Made by a program: the position numbers and the translations under genes
Source: Planctellipticum sp942493135
Lineage (GTDB): Bacteria > Planctomycetota > Planctomycetia > Planctomycetales > Planctomycetaceae
NCBI GenBank assembly: GCA_942493135.1
Contig: OW818684.1
Location: 4,836,001-4,900,000, forward strand
Direction of reading: 5' to 3'
DNA: 64,000 nucleotides
Shown: piece after piece, positions 16,039 through 23,608 of the stretch
Numbering within the stretch: position 1 is the stretch's first letter
Layout of the letters: the number at the start of each line of letters is the position of its first letter
Notes under the pieces: model-generated
What the model was told of the DNA's origin: nothing
The model's database searches: none
The model's input: the letters and a program-made list of their open reading frames with translations, nothing else

Positions 16039-16065
16039 CGAACGGTAACTATTCGTTACCGTTCG
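16039..16065. repeat. Pentaloop hairpin 4 with upstream boxes
   Basis: CGAACGGTAAC-TATTC-GTTACCGTTCG, perfect 11-bp arms. The TAG stop of the 16049 gene is at the loop edge. Two TTTCACG boxes lie at 15998-16004 and 16022-16028, 24 bases apart. Confidence 0.8.
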
Positions 16066-16420
16066 CAGACTCTGGCCACTTCCAATCTCCCATACGACCT
16101 ACGAAGTCGTGAAACGGGCTTCCTTCGTATCCGTCTTGAAACGGGGCAACGCCGAATCGCTCAAGGACCTTGAGCGATTCGAATATGCCGACCTCAACTT
16201 GGTGGCTGAGCATTTCGGCGACGACTTCGCGGTCCACGGGCGTCATTCGCGACAGGAGCTCGTTGATTGCGTGCTGTTCCGGGATGAAATCTGGAGTCGC
16301 ATTCCGGTTCCAGATGCCCGCGCGAACCCGTTGCGGACCAATCTGACCTTGTCCATCTCGGCAGACCTCGACCAATGCGTCAATGATCTCTCGATAAAGT
16401 CTTGGCTTGCGTGTTTCCAC
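16049..16420 (-). CDS. Hypothetical protein, stop inside hairpin 4
   Basis: 123 residues, METRKPRLYREIIDALVEVC, then IWNRNATPDFIPEQHAINEL, LLSRMTPVDREVVAEMLSHQ and VLERFGVAPFQDGYEGSPFH. It looks like a soluble helical protein, and I recall similar small bacterial proteins of unknown function. The gene ends within hairpin 4 (…SANGNE then TAG), so the last four codons are contributed by the repeat itself. Confidence 0.65.
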   Translation of the reverse strand: METRKPRLYREIIDALVEVCRDGQGQIGPQRVRAGIWNRNATPDFIPEQHAINELLSRMTPVDREVVAEMLSHQVEVGIFESLKVLERFGVAPFQDGYEGSPFHDFVGRMGDWKWPESANGNE

Positions 16421-16590
16421 CAGCTTGTCTCCGGAGCGACTTCGGCTTGCCCTCTAAACCCCTCGACACACGCCGTTGAGGGTATGCGGATTTCGCCACT
16501 TGTCAACGCGGTCCGACGCAGCGAGTTACGACGAATCACCCGCTGGCGGACTCGCCTGAAGGCCCCCGGCACGACATGCCACGCGTCTCA

Positions 16591-16611
16591 ACGGTAACGA
16601 CTGGTTAGCGC
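16591..16611. repeat. Pentaloop hairpin 5
   Basis: ACGGTAAC-GACTG-GTTAGCGCT: 5-base loop, one mismatch in the stem (GTAAC/GTTAG variant). It lies about 100 bases beyond the stop of the leftward 16715 gene. Confidence 0.65.
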
Positions 16612-16714
16612 TCAGTGGACCGGCGAGTCCACAGGTACCGCGATCATCCCCAAGACTTGGTTCATTGCTTTGCTAGGCCACCCGCGGCCAACCCGGAGTC
16701 CCGGTCTGGCTGGC

Positions 16715-17074
16715 TCACGACTCGCGGTAGCACGGATCGAGCATCGGCTCGGCGAGGACCGTCAGATTTCGTCCTTCCGGTTCGATGCCAAGTGCAGCGG
16801 CTGCTGCTGCCGAGTCCGGCGGATCGGAATACAACACCGCGTACTTGTACGGCACGCGCAGCACGACGAGGATTCGCTGCCCGGTGCCGAGTTCCCAGGC
16901 CCAGTTGTCTTCATCTCCCCCAAACGTTCGTGTTGAGTCTGTCTCCACGTAGTCCGGAGCACCCAAACTCGCTCGAAGGTCTGCACGTGTCGCCTCGAAC
17001 GTGGCGACCATGTAGGGCTTGAGACGAAACGGGGGAACCAGATGCTGAGCGTCCGCGGGAGAGTGCATAAACAT
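16715..17074 (-). CDS. Hypothetical accessory protein
   Basis: 119 residues from an ATG at 17074 (a TTG at 17125 is the alternative). It reads as a small alpha/beta fold (MVATFEATRADLRASLGAPD, WELGTGQRILVVLRVPYKYA, VLYSDPPDSAAAAAALGIEP). No family recognised. It lies between hairpins 5 and 6 together with the 17193 gene, both leftward, the only interval of the array with two genes of this size. Confidence 0.55.
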   Translation of the reverse strand: MFMHSPADAQHLVPPFRLKPYMVATFEATRADLRASLGAPDYVETDSTRTFGGDEDNWAWELGTGQRILVVLRVPYKYAVLYSDPPDSAAAAAALGIEPEGRNLTVLAEPMLDPCYRES

Positions 17075-17192
17075 CGTCCATTCGACTCTCTTCAAGCTCA
17101 GCCGATCGTAAACGCTGATTATCAATCACCATCACCGCACCGGCGGCAGAACCAGCGGCAGCCGGTGCCGGATTGCTCGATCCAACATCATA

Positions 17193-17549
17193 TCAAGCGC
17201 GAGGCTCTTCCAGTCGCCACGGGGCAAAGCTCGTTTCGTCCAGACAGTTCTCCAGCGACAATGCACGCGCTGCTGCAGCAGATACTGCCACAGCAAAACC
17301 GTCCACCTCGTCCGGGGAGACAACACCGCTGGCGTGAAGGACTGAGACTTCGAGTGATTCTGCTTTAAGGCGCCGACGAGCGTACGCGGCCCCGGAAATG
17401 CACGCGGCTTCGACGGCAGCTAACTCAACGACCTCGCCATCACGATTCTGAAGGAGGGGCGGTCGAACAAACTCGCAGTGAAACCGCAATCCTTCGCCCA
17501 TCCTGGCCCGCACTTCAACGGAGACGCGGGCGCTGTTGCAGGATTCCAT
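17193..17549 (-). CDS. Hypothetical accessory protein
   Basis: 118 residues from MESCNSARVSVEVRARMGEG at 17549. Mixed alpha/beta with LRFHCEFVRPPLLQNRDGEV and a long helical part rich in alanine (AACISGAAYARRRLKAESLE, AVAVSAAAARALSLEN). No family recognised. The frame continues upstream to 17669 across the boxes and hairpin 6, but that part is repeat sequence, so the internal ATG is preferred. Confidence 0.55.
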   Translation of the reverse strand: MESCNSARVSVEVRARMGEGLRFHCEFVRPPLLQNRDGEVVELAAVEAACISGAAYARRRLKAESLEVSVLHASGVVSPDEVDGFAVAVSAAAARALSLENCLDETSFAPWRLEEPRA

Positions 17550-17650
17550 ACGGTAGCCTCGCTCGTCGGCACGCCCGCTCCGCTTCTCGGCAGCCACCTG
17601 TCTCGACTTGTTCCACGCCTGGCCGCAAGCCGTTGTTCCACGCCCGCCCC

Positions 17651-17673
17651 GACGGTAACAAGCAATCACCGTC
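17651..17673. repeat. Pentaloop hairpin 6 with upstream boxes
   Basis: GACGGTAAC-AAGCA-ATCACCGTC. On the minus strand the two mismatches become G-U pairs, so the minus-strand RNA folds fully. Two TTCCACG boxes at 17611-17617 and 17636-17642 are 25 bases apart. A degenerate second copy is at about 17729-17761. Confidence 0.75.
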
Positions 17674-17905
17674 CGCGGCTACGGGAAATTCCCGGGGAGC
17701 GTGAACCCCGGCAGCCCCGGCAGCTTCGCAGCGGTAACTGCTGAGCTGCCATTGGCCGCTGATGCGACTTAGGGGCGGCCCCGCTTGTGCCGTGGAACCC
17801 AGGCACCAGGAGTCGCGTCTGGCTAACCTCGCAAGTATTTCGCAGAATGACCGATTGCTCATCCGCCGCATAGGATATGCCTTCGGCGGCTCGCGGAGAA
17901 TGAAC

Positions 17906-18511
17906 ATGATGCAGTCCGACACTGACGATGTGCCTGAAATTGATCACGTCCAGCGAGGTTACGCTCTCGTGGCGGAGGGCGACCTCGACGGAGCATTAAG
18001 AGAATTCGCGGAGGCCACCGTTCTCACTGACCTGGCCATGAACGGCTCGATTGCGGAGTTGCAAACCGCATTGAAAGACAAGTCTCGCTTCACGTCGCAG
18101 CAACTCGTCGACGCATTGACGCGGGCTGCGGTGCGCGGATCCCTGCCGCGAGTCGAGGCTCTGCTACAGGCCGGGGCGGAACCCAACCGCATGGATACCA
18201 ATCACTCGGTGCCATTGATTTGCGCTATCGAAAGTGGCGATCCGGAAGTCGTTGTGATGATCGTGCGGATGGGGGCGGACCTCAACCGTCCCGACGGTGT
18301 CGGCAACCTCCCTCTTATGTGGGCAATTTCCTCTGAAGTTGATTCAGCGAGCCAGTGCCGCGAGCCGGTACGATGTGACGTATCTAAGAAGCTCATCGAA
18401 TTGGGGGCAGATCCGTCACTTCGGGACGTCGAAGGGCGAGACGCCGTGCAGTTGGCACGAGAGTTGAACCATTCTCCGTTTCTTGCCGTGATGAGGAACC
18501 GCTTGGCGTAG
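17906..18511 (+). CDS. Ankyrin-repeat protein
   Basis: 201 residues from an ATG at 17906 (GGAG seven bases upstream; ATGs at 17900 and 17909 are alternatives). At least three ankyrin units are visible: ALTRAAVRGSLPRVEALLQA with GAEPNRMD, then PLICAIESGDPEVVVMIVRM with GADLNRPD, then PLMWAISS and SKKLIELGADPSLRDVEGRD. There is no signal peptide, so it is cytoplasmic. Ankyrin proteins bind other proteins; in a prophage this is likely an accessory or anti-host factor. It is rightward, against most of the array. Confidence 0.8.
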   Translation: MMQSDTDDVPEIDHVQRGYALVAEGDLDGALREFAEATVLTDLAMNGSIAELQTALKDKSRFTSQQLVDALTRAAVRGSLPRVEALLQAGAEPNRMDTNHSVPLICAIESGDPEVVVMIVRMGADLNRPDGVGNLPLMWAISSEVDSASQCREPVRCDVSKKLIELGADPSLRDVEGRDAVQLARELNHSPFLAVMRNRLA

Positions 18512-18574
18512 GATCAGCCACCCTGGAGGTCGCGTTCCACGCCTCGCCGCAACTCCATATTCCACGTCACCGCG

Positions 18575-18597
18575 AACGGTAACTGCTGATTACCGTC
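18575..18597. repeat. Pentaloop hairpin 7 with upstream boxes
   Basis: AACGGTAAC-TGCTG-ATTACCGT, 5-base loop, one C-A mismatch that is a U-G wobble on the other strand. TTCCACG boxes at 18535-18541 and 18560-18566 (25 apart). It separates the ankyrin and FGE-domain genes. Confidence 0.78.
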
Positions 18598-18651
18598 GGT
18601 CAGCGAGTCTGCTACCATCTGCGGAACGCAACTTAAACCGGATGAAACCCG

Positions 18652-19767
18652 ATGGCCGTTATTCGTCGCGATCTGATCTTCCTCAGCGGCCTCAAGAGAT
18701 TGTTGGTCTCAGGGTTGGCAGCTTTTGCAACGGTCAGCCTGCTGCTCACGGACTCCGCTGCCGCGGATGGCGGCGCTCCACCTCTGGCCGTTGCGCCGTT
18801 CGATGCCAAGCAGGCGAAGGCGCATCAGCAAGCGTGGGCGAAATATCTGAAGACCGAAATCGAGGTGACGAACTCGATCGGGATCAAGTTGATGCTGATC
18901 CCGCCGGGAGAGTTCCTGATGGGGTCGTCGGCGGATGACATCGCGGCGGTGCTGAAAATTGATTCCGCGGCGAAAGCCGAGTATTTCACCGACGAGCATC
19001 CGCGACACAACGTGCGGCTGACGAAGCCGTATCGGCTGGGGGCGACGGAGGTGACGGTGGGCCAGTTCCGCCGGTTCGTGACAGCAACGGGGTATCAGAC
19101 AGACGCTGAACGGGATGGTAAGGGGGGCTGGGGCTGGGGCCGGAGCGAGCAGGCGGGGAACTTCGTGGGCCGCAAGCCGGAGTACACGTGGAAGAACCCG
19201 GACTTTGCGCAGACGGATGCACATCCGGTGGTGAATGTGTCCTGGAATGACGCGGAGGCGTTCGTGAAGTGGCTGAGCGGGCAGGAAGGTGACAAGTACC
19301 GTCTGCCGACAGAGGCGGAATGGGAATATGCGTGCCGGGCGGGGACGACGAGCCTGTGGTGGCACGGGAACGATGCGGAAGGTCTGGCGTTGAGCGGAAA
19401 CGTGGCGGACCGGGATGCATGGGAGCGGTGGGGCAAGAACTACGCCGAATACTACTACATTATGGGGCGAGACGGTGACGCGTTAACAGGCACGGTGGGT
19501 CGGACGAGCCGGACGAACCCGTTCGGACTGTCGGACCTACACGGGAACGTGTCGGAGTGGTGCGAAGACTGGTACGACGGGGAGTTCTATGGCCAGACCG
19601 CCGGCACCGCCGTCGATCCATTTCACGCAAACCCTGCAGAATACCGCGTGCTCCGCGGCGGGGCGTGGAACATTGACGTGTGGGTCTCTCGCTCGGCGGA
19701 GCGCGACTGGAGCTTGCCGGTTAACCGAGACGTCAGCCTCGGGTTTCGTGTTTCGAGGACCGAGTAG
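18652..19767 (+). CDS. Secreted FGE/SUMF1-domain (C-type-lectin-fold) protein
   Basis: 371 residues. Signal peptide to about residue 39 (LVSGLAAFATVSLLLTDSAAA), then the FGE-sulfatase domain: LMLIPPGEFLMGSSADD, EVTVGQFRRFVTATGYQTDA, HPVVNVSWNDAEAFVKWLSG, YRLPTEAEWEYACRAGT, NPFGLSDLHGNVSEWCEDWY, and the closing LRGGAWNIDVWVSRSAERDW to LGFRVSR. The pair of catalytic cysteines of true formylglycine enzymes is not evident, so this is a binding or structural member. The same fold serves as the variable tip protein of some phages. Bounded by hairpins 7 and 8. Confidence 0.88.
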   Translation: MAVIRRDLIFLSGLKRLLVSGLAAFATVSLLLTDSAAADGGAPPLAVAPFDAKQAKAHQQAWAKYLKTEIEVTNSIGIKLMLIPPGEFLMGSSADDIAAVLKIDSAAKAEYFTDEHPRHNVRLTKPYRLGATEVTVGQFRRFVTATGYQTDAERDGKGGWGWGRSEQAGNFVGRKPEYTWKNPDFAQTDAHPVVNVSWNDAEAFVKWLSGQEGDKYRLPTEAEWEYACRAGTTSLWWHGNDAEGLALSGNVADRDAWERWGKNYAEYYYIMGRDGDALTGTVGRTSRTNPFGLSDLHGNVSEWCEDWYDGEFYGQTAGTAVDPFHANPAEYRVLRGGAWNIDVWVSRSAERDWSLPVNRDVSLGFRVSRTE

Positions 19768-19851
19768 AATCGTGCTCGTCCCGCTGACAGCCGCAACGAT
19801 CGCAAGCCCGTTCGACACCTTGACAGATGAAGCGTGTTCCACGTCGCCGCG

Positions 19852-19872
19852 AACGGTAACTGGTCATCACCG
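19852..19872. repeat. Pentaloop hairpin 8
   Basis: CGGTAAC-TGGTC-ATCACCG core; the two plus-strand mismatches are G-U pairs on the minus strand. The TGA stop of the leftward 19867 gene is in the right arm. One TTCCACG box is upstream at about 19838. Confidence 0.75.
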
Positions 19873-20343
19873 CGACGACGGTCCCGGCAGCCCCAACAGC
19901 GTCGTCGACTGCCCCAGGTACCGCTGCTCCAACTGCGGCCGCAGCAGATCCCCGACCGTCCCGTTCGTCGTCGGATCCACCACGTACGCCAGGAACTCGT
20001 CCTCGAACTGGGCGATTCCGGCAGCGACGGCTTCCAGTTTCGCCTTGATCGCCAGCAGCAGTGCCCGCCAGCGCTGACGGCAGGCCTGTTCCCAGGCCTT
20101 CAGGGCGGCATCCGCTGAGCGCCGAGTCTTCCGGCGTTCCGTCTGGTGGAACTCCTTGTCGGCTTCGCTTGGGAGCGGCAGCGTGAAGCGGACCATCCGG
20201 TCCCGGCAGACGAACTGGACCACCGCCAGGCCGGGCTTCGAGCCGTACAGGAACTCCGAGGCGCCGTACCGCTTCAGCACGGCTTCGATCTCCGCCTTGC
20301 TCCGGTCGACCGGGACCGACGTCGTTTCTGCGAACCTGGCCAT
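19867..20343 (-). CDS. Conserved phage protein of unknown function
   Basis: 158 residues. ETTSVPVDRSKAEIEAVLKR, YGASEFLYG, RMVRFTLPLP, then ACRQRWRALLLAIKAKLEAV and FEDEFLAYVVDPTTNGTVGD match a small protein I have seen repeatedly in phage and prophage early regions, with no assigned function. The stop is inside hairpin 8 and the start overlaps a TTTCACG box, so this ordinary phage gene is embedded in the same repeat framework as the cargo genes. Confidence 0.75.
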   Translation of the reverse strand: MARFAETTSVPVDRSKAEIEAVLKRYGASEFLYGSKPGLAVVQFVCRDRMVRFTLPLPSEADKEFHQTERRKTRRSADAALKAWEQACRQRWRALLLAIKAKLEAVAAGIAQFEDEFLAYVVDPTTNGTVGDLLRPQLEQRYLGQSTTLLGLPGPSSR

Positions 20344-20377
20344 TTCACGCTTTCCGTAAGTCGTTGTTTCACGTCAT

Positions 20378-20408
20378 CCCCAACGGTAACCAGTGATCAC
20401 CGTTGGGG
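20378..20408. repeat. Pentaloop hairpin 9 with upstream boxes
   Basis: CCCCAACGGTAAC-CAGTG-ATCACCGTTGGGG: 13-bp arms, the longest of the family, fully paired on the minus strand by G-U pairs. TTTCACG boxes at 20343-20349 and 20367-20373 (24 apart). Last member of the array. Confidence 0.8.
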
Positions 20409-20432
20409 ACGATCGCCTCCGCTCGTTCGATC

Positions 20433-20789
20433 TCAGGCGGCCGCCGGCAGTTCTTCCGCCGGCGGATCCTCACTGGCCGGCGATGCCTCGCCAGGCGTCG
20501 TCTCGGCCGCCGGACCGTCCGCGGCGGCGTCCGCGGCCGCCGGGATCTCGGCGGGCGGTACCAGCGGTTCGTCGTCGACGGTCGACAGGTCCAGAACGAA
20601 TTTTCGGCCGGGCGTGAAGACGTGTTCCGCTCGCGAGTCGGTGGCGTAGATTTCCATCCGTCCGCCGAACAGCAGCGGCTCGTCGGCCGGCGTCTCGCCG
20701 CTCGGTACGAGCGTCACGCGATACCCGACCACCTGGGCCGTACTGTTCCGCACCGCGTTGGCCGCGGCGACTTGCATCTGTTGCTTCAT
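20433..20789 (-). CDS. Hypothetical phage protein with Ala/Pro/Glu-rich tail
   Basis: 118 residues from an ATG at 20789 with GAGGAGCTGACC upstream. The first 75 residues look like a beta domain (AQVVGYRVTLVPSGETPADE, HVFTPGRKFVLDLSTVDDEP) and the rest is a low-complexity acidic tail (AADAAADGPAAETTPGEASP). No family recognised. Part of the leftward early gene string. Confidence 0.55.
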   Translation of the reverse strand: MKQQMQVAAANAVRNSTAQVVGYRVTLVPSGETPADEPLLFGGRMEIYATDSRAEHVFTPGRKFVLDLSTVDDEPLVPPAEIPAAADAAADGPAAETTPGEASPASEDPPAEELPAAA

Positions 20790-20852
20790 GGTCAGCTCCT
20801 CAAACACCTCAGAACCTGCGAATCGGCACAGCGCCGACCCGCTCGAAAGACT

Positions 20853-21236
20853 TCAGCTCGGCGAGTCATCGAAGTCGTCGTCCGCGAAGTCGAACACCGG
20901 GGCTGCGCCTCGCTCCGGCGGATCCGCGGGCCCGGCGATTCGGTTGACTGCGTGCATCGCCTGGCGGACTTCGGCCGGCAGCTCGTAGACGCTCACCGGC
21001 CGCTGGTCGTATTGAGCGGCCAGGACGCGGGCGACGTCCTCCTCGATCGGAGTCATGCTGTAGATCGCCGACGCCCCGAACAGCTTCGTGAACGGCTTCG
21101 ACCTCGCAGTCTCGGGGACGTCCACGCGTACGAAGTTCGCCCCGCCGATCTGCTGCTCGGTGACCAGGCCGGAATACTTCTGATGGCCGAAGATCTCGAC
21201 CAGGCACCACTGCTCAAACGTCTTCGCGGTTTCCAT
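20853..21236 (-). CDS. Conserved phage protein of unknown function
   Basis: 127 residues: FEQWCLVEIFGHQKYSGLVT, QQIGGANFVRVDVPET, FTKLFGASAIYSMTPIEEDV. This pattern occurs in many phage early regions, always without a known role. Conserved motifs such as SAIYSMTP and VRVDVP make it a genuine protein. It overlaps the end of the upstream gene by 23 bases, so it is tightly packed in the operon. Confidence 0.75.
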   Translation of the reverse strand: METAKTFEQWCLVEIFGHQKYSGLVTEQQIGGANFVRVDVPETARSKPFTKLFGASAIYSMTPIEEDVARVLAAQYDQRPVSVYELPAEVRQAMHAVNRIAGPADPPERGAAPVFDFADDDFDDSPS

Positions 21237-21492
21237 CGTTCTTCGCTCCTTGCTCGGAATCTCCGTCCGTCGGACGGAACGCCCGTTCGACGCAATCTTC
21301 CCGCGGCGTGATCCCTCGCCTCTTCGCCAGCCGCAGGATCTCGACGCAGCGCTCCTGGTTGACCTCCGGGCCGCCTTCGATCAGGCCGTACTGCCGGGCG
21401 GCGTCGACCAGCAGCATCACCTGCGCCCCGTCGGCTGCCTCCTGCCATTCCGCCGGCGTCCGTGGGTTGCGGGGTTTCGTGTTTGTCGTCAT
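21214..21492 (-). CDS. Small hypothetical early protein
   Basis: 92 residues, helical (TPAEWQEAADGAQVMLLVDA, RCVEILRLAKRRGITPRED) with an acidic polar tail. Its ATG overlaps the stop of the 21489 gene by four bases (ATGA). No family recognised. Confidence 0.6.
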   Translation of the reverse strand: MTTNTKPRNPRTPAEWQEAADGAQVMLLVDAARQYGLIEGGPEVNQERCVEILRLAKRRGITPREDCVERAFRPTDGDSEQGAKNDGNREDV

Positions 21493-21680
21493 CCCCGCCT
21501 CACTTCCACGGTCACTTCGACCGACATGGAAAACGCTCTCGACTTGATCGCCGCGACGCAGAGCTGGTGCAGCGACTCGATTTGCTGTTCGGTCAGCTCG
21601 GTTGTTGCTTCGGCGCCCGTCGCGTCGGTCCAGGTCAAACGGACTTTCTTCCGGCCGGCTTTCTCGATCGCCACCTTCAT
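21489..21680 (-). CDS. Small hypothetical early protein
   Basis: 63 residues, MKVAIEKAGRKKVRLTWTDA then a helix (TELTEQQIESLHQLCVAAIK) and a terminal strand (FSMSVEVTVEVRRG): a plausible small alpha/beta fold. It overlaps the ParB-like stop and the next start by four bases each, so it is translationally coupled on both sides. Confidence 0.6.
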   Translation of the reverse strand: MKVAIEKAGRKKVRLTWTDATGAEATTELTEQQIESLHQLCVAAIKSRAFSMSVEVTVEVRRG

Positions 21681-23599
21681 CGTTTGGCCTTCGCTTTCTT
21701 CGCGGGTTTGTCGTCGCCGATGACTTTCGGGACGGCGAGTTCGTACGGGATCCAGCCGGGCGCCCAGGCGTCGATCAGGGCCAGCCTCAGCTTCGGCAAC
21801 GGGGTCTTCGCGTCGACGTCGCAGGCCGCGGCGAAGATCCTCAGCCAGGCCTCGGGACACTCCGTCAGGAAGCCCTCATCCGGGCGGAACTGAGCCAGAT
21901 CGACGCCCGCGAGCCGCGCGACCGCCAGAGTCATTTCCAGGTCGTAGAATCGATGGCAGTTGCGGGGCTCGCGCAGATCGTTGAGCAGGTCGTCGACGAA
22001 CAGCGTCTCCAGATCCGCCCAGGGCATGCTCAGGAGGCGCAGGAAGCACTCGTCCGCGGTCTTGGCTTTCGGCTGCAGTTTGTCGCGAAAGCCCCAGCCT
22101 GGGTCGTCGCCGAGCGTCAGGAACGCCACCCGGCGCAGAACCTCCCGATCCGCCTTCGACGCCTTGCCCGCGAACCGCTGCGAGAGCTGACGGATGATCC
22201 AGTCGGTCCAGACGGACTTGAGCTTGTAGGCGTCCAGCCCGGTTTTGACGGGGGCCTGGCTGCGCTTCGCCGCTGCGTTCGACTTCTGCTTCTGTCTGGC
22301 GGCCGCCGCCTTGCGGAGCATCTGTTTCGCGAGCGAAATGTTCCAGCAGCGATTCGCCTCGCCGCTCCAGACCGGAACCTTCTCGACGTCCAGCTCGGTC
22401 CACTTCTCCGGCAGGCAGGGAGACGGCACCGATTCCGTCAGCGACTGGATCCGCCGTGTGATCGCCTCTTTCGCGTCTCCCTCGGTCCAGGGCTTCCGGT
22501 CTTCCGCACGACTCAGGGTCTGCCTCTGGAGCAGATCCTCGGCCAGCGCCTCCAGCAGCTTCGGCCGGTGCGTCCAGGTCGCCAGCATCCGGCCGACCGA
22601 CTTCGTGATTTCGCCCGAAATCACGCGCTGCCGCCAGGCTTCGGGGAGCGTCAGCAGGCGGGTCAGGTTGCTGATCTCCGCCTGGCTGATTCCGATGTCC
22701 CGTGCGAGCTGCCGCTGCGACTTGCCCGCGGCCGCGTACTGGTCGACCATCCCCTGCAGGCTCTCGGCCTGTTCGATCGCCGACAGATCCTCTCGTTTCG
22801 CGTTCGCGACGAACACCAGCCGGCGGGCCGTCTCGTCGTCGCATTCGACGATCCGTCCCTCGATGTGAGTCCAGCCAATGCGACGGGCTTCCAGGACGCG
22901 CGTGTGGCCCGAAATGATCTCGTGGCGACCGTCCAGGCCGACAGTCCGCACGAGGATCGCTTCGGTGTTGCGCCGCTCGATCCGCAGCGATTCCGCCAGC
23001 CAGGGGGCGGGCTTCTCGCGCCGCGTCTGGTACGGACTGCGATCCAGCGCGTCGAGCGGCAATCGAACGATTTCTCCGGAGAACTCCGCGATCGCCGGCG
23101 GCGGCCCGAGGGGTTCCTCGCCGATATCGGATGCGACGACGGGCGCCGGCGCGTCGCTCGGCTGCGGTTTGAGTTTCCCGACGGCGTTGGCGGGACGTTT
23201 GGCTTTTGGTTTCGGCTGGGTGGCGACCATCGCTTCGGGCTCCTCGCAGAAGATGCGTTGCAGAAACAGGTTCACTTCGTCGGCGACGGCGGTGTCGGCC
23301 GCGCCGAACTCCGCCGCGGTTTCCCAGTCGTAGCGACGCTGGCAGAGGGGCCCCAGCTCCTCTTCCGCCGCATCGAAGACGCATTGCCAGAACTCACGAT
23401 CCGGTCCCTCCTCGGTCAGCAGCTCCAGTTGCCGCAGGTTGTCGATCTGCGGCGGCCAGCAGACGTCGGCACGTCCGGCCAGCACCGACTGCCAGTGACG
23501 CAGCACCGCGAAGCCGGCGGCCGCACCGCCGGCAGTACCGGACGACGGGGACGCCGGGCAGACAGGCGAGCTGGCCATCGACGGGCTTGTGCTGAGCAT
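21677..23599 (-). CDS. Large ParB-family protein
   Basis: 640 residues. After an alanine-rich N-terminus comes the ParB domain: IVRLPLDALDRSPYQTRREK, the GHTRVLEARRIGWTHIEGR box, then the helix-turn-helix YAAAGKSQRQLARDIGISQA followed by EISNLTRLLTLPEAWRQRVI. About 250 extra C-terminal residues are not in segregation ParBs (LSRAEDRKPWTEGDAKEAIT, WTDWIIRQLSQRFAGKASKA). In phages such proteins organise replication or regulate transcription. The 18-bp palindrome at 22606 lies inside this gene. First ATG at 23599 is used; starts nearer residue 30 are possible. Confidence 0.8.
   Translation of the reverse strand: MLSTSPSMASSPVCPASPSSGTAGGAAAGFAVLRHWQSVLAGRADVCWPPQIDNLRQLELLTEEGPDREFWQCVFDAAEEELGPLCQRRYDWETAAEFGAADTAVADEVNLFLQRIFCEEPEAMVATQPKPKAKRPANAVGKLKPQPSDAPAPVVASDIGEEPLGPPPAIAEFSGEIVRLPLDALDRSPYQTRREKPAPWLAESLRIERRNTEAILVRTVGLDGRHEIISGHTRVLEARRIGWTHIEGRIVECDDETARRLVFVANAKREDLSAIEQAESLQGMVDQYAAAGKSQRQLARDIGISQAEISNLTRLLTLPEAWRQRVISGEITKSVGRMLATWTHRPKLLEALAEDLLQRQTLSRAEDRKPWTEGDAKEAITRRIQSLTESVPSPCLPEKWTELDVEKVPVWSGEANRCWNISLAKQMLRKAAAARQKQKSNAAAKRSQAPVKTGLDAYKLKSVWTDWIIRQLSQRFAGKASKADREVLRRVAFLTLGDDPGWGFRDKLQPKAKTADECFLRLLSMPWADLETLFVDDLLNDLREPRNCHRFYDLEMTLAVARLAGVDLAQFRPDEGFLTECPEAWLRIFAAACDVDAKTPLPKLRLALIDAWAPGWIPYELAVPKVIGDDKPAKKAKAKR
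22606..22623. promoter_or_regulatory. 18-bp palindrome, copy 3 (inside ParB-like gene)
   Basis: TGATTTCG-CC-CGAAATCA, identical to the 10182 copy. It encodes VISGEI in the ParB-like protein, so it may be coincidental coding sequence or an intragenic binding site. Confidence 0.3.
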
Positions 23600-23608
23600 G
23601 TTTCCCGG

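Noticed and set aside
18652..19767. FGE-fold protein as the variable protein of a diversity-generating retroelement
   Set aside because: The C-terminal RGGAWN…GFR layout fits, but no reverse transcriptase and no adenine-rich template copy were seen in the window, and codons in the candidate variable part are not of the AAC/AAT-derived type.
13438..20408. Hairpins as classical integron attC sites
   Set aside because: The arms do not match the RYYYAAC/GTTRRRY core in most copies (hairpin 1 left and hairpin 2 right arms do by chance), the loops are only 5 bases, and no IntI-type integrase is in the window. An attC-like mechanism stays open; an orthodox integron does not fit.
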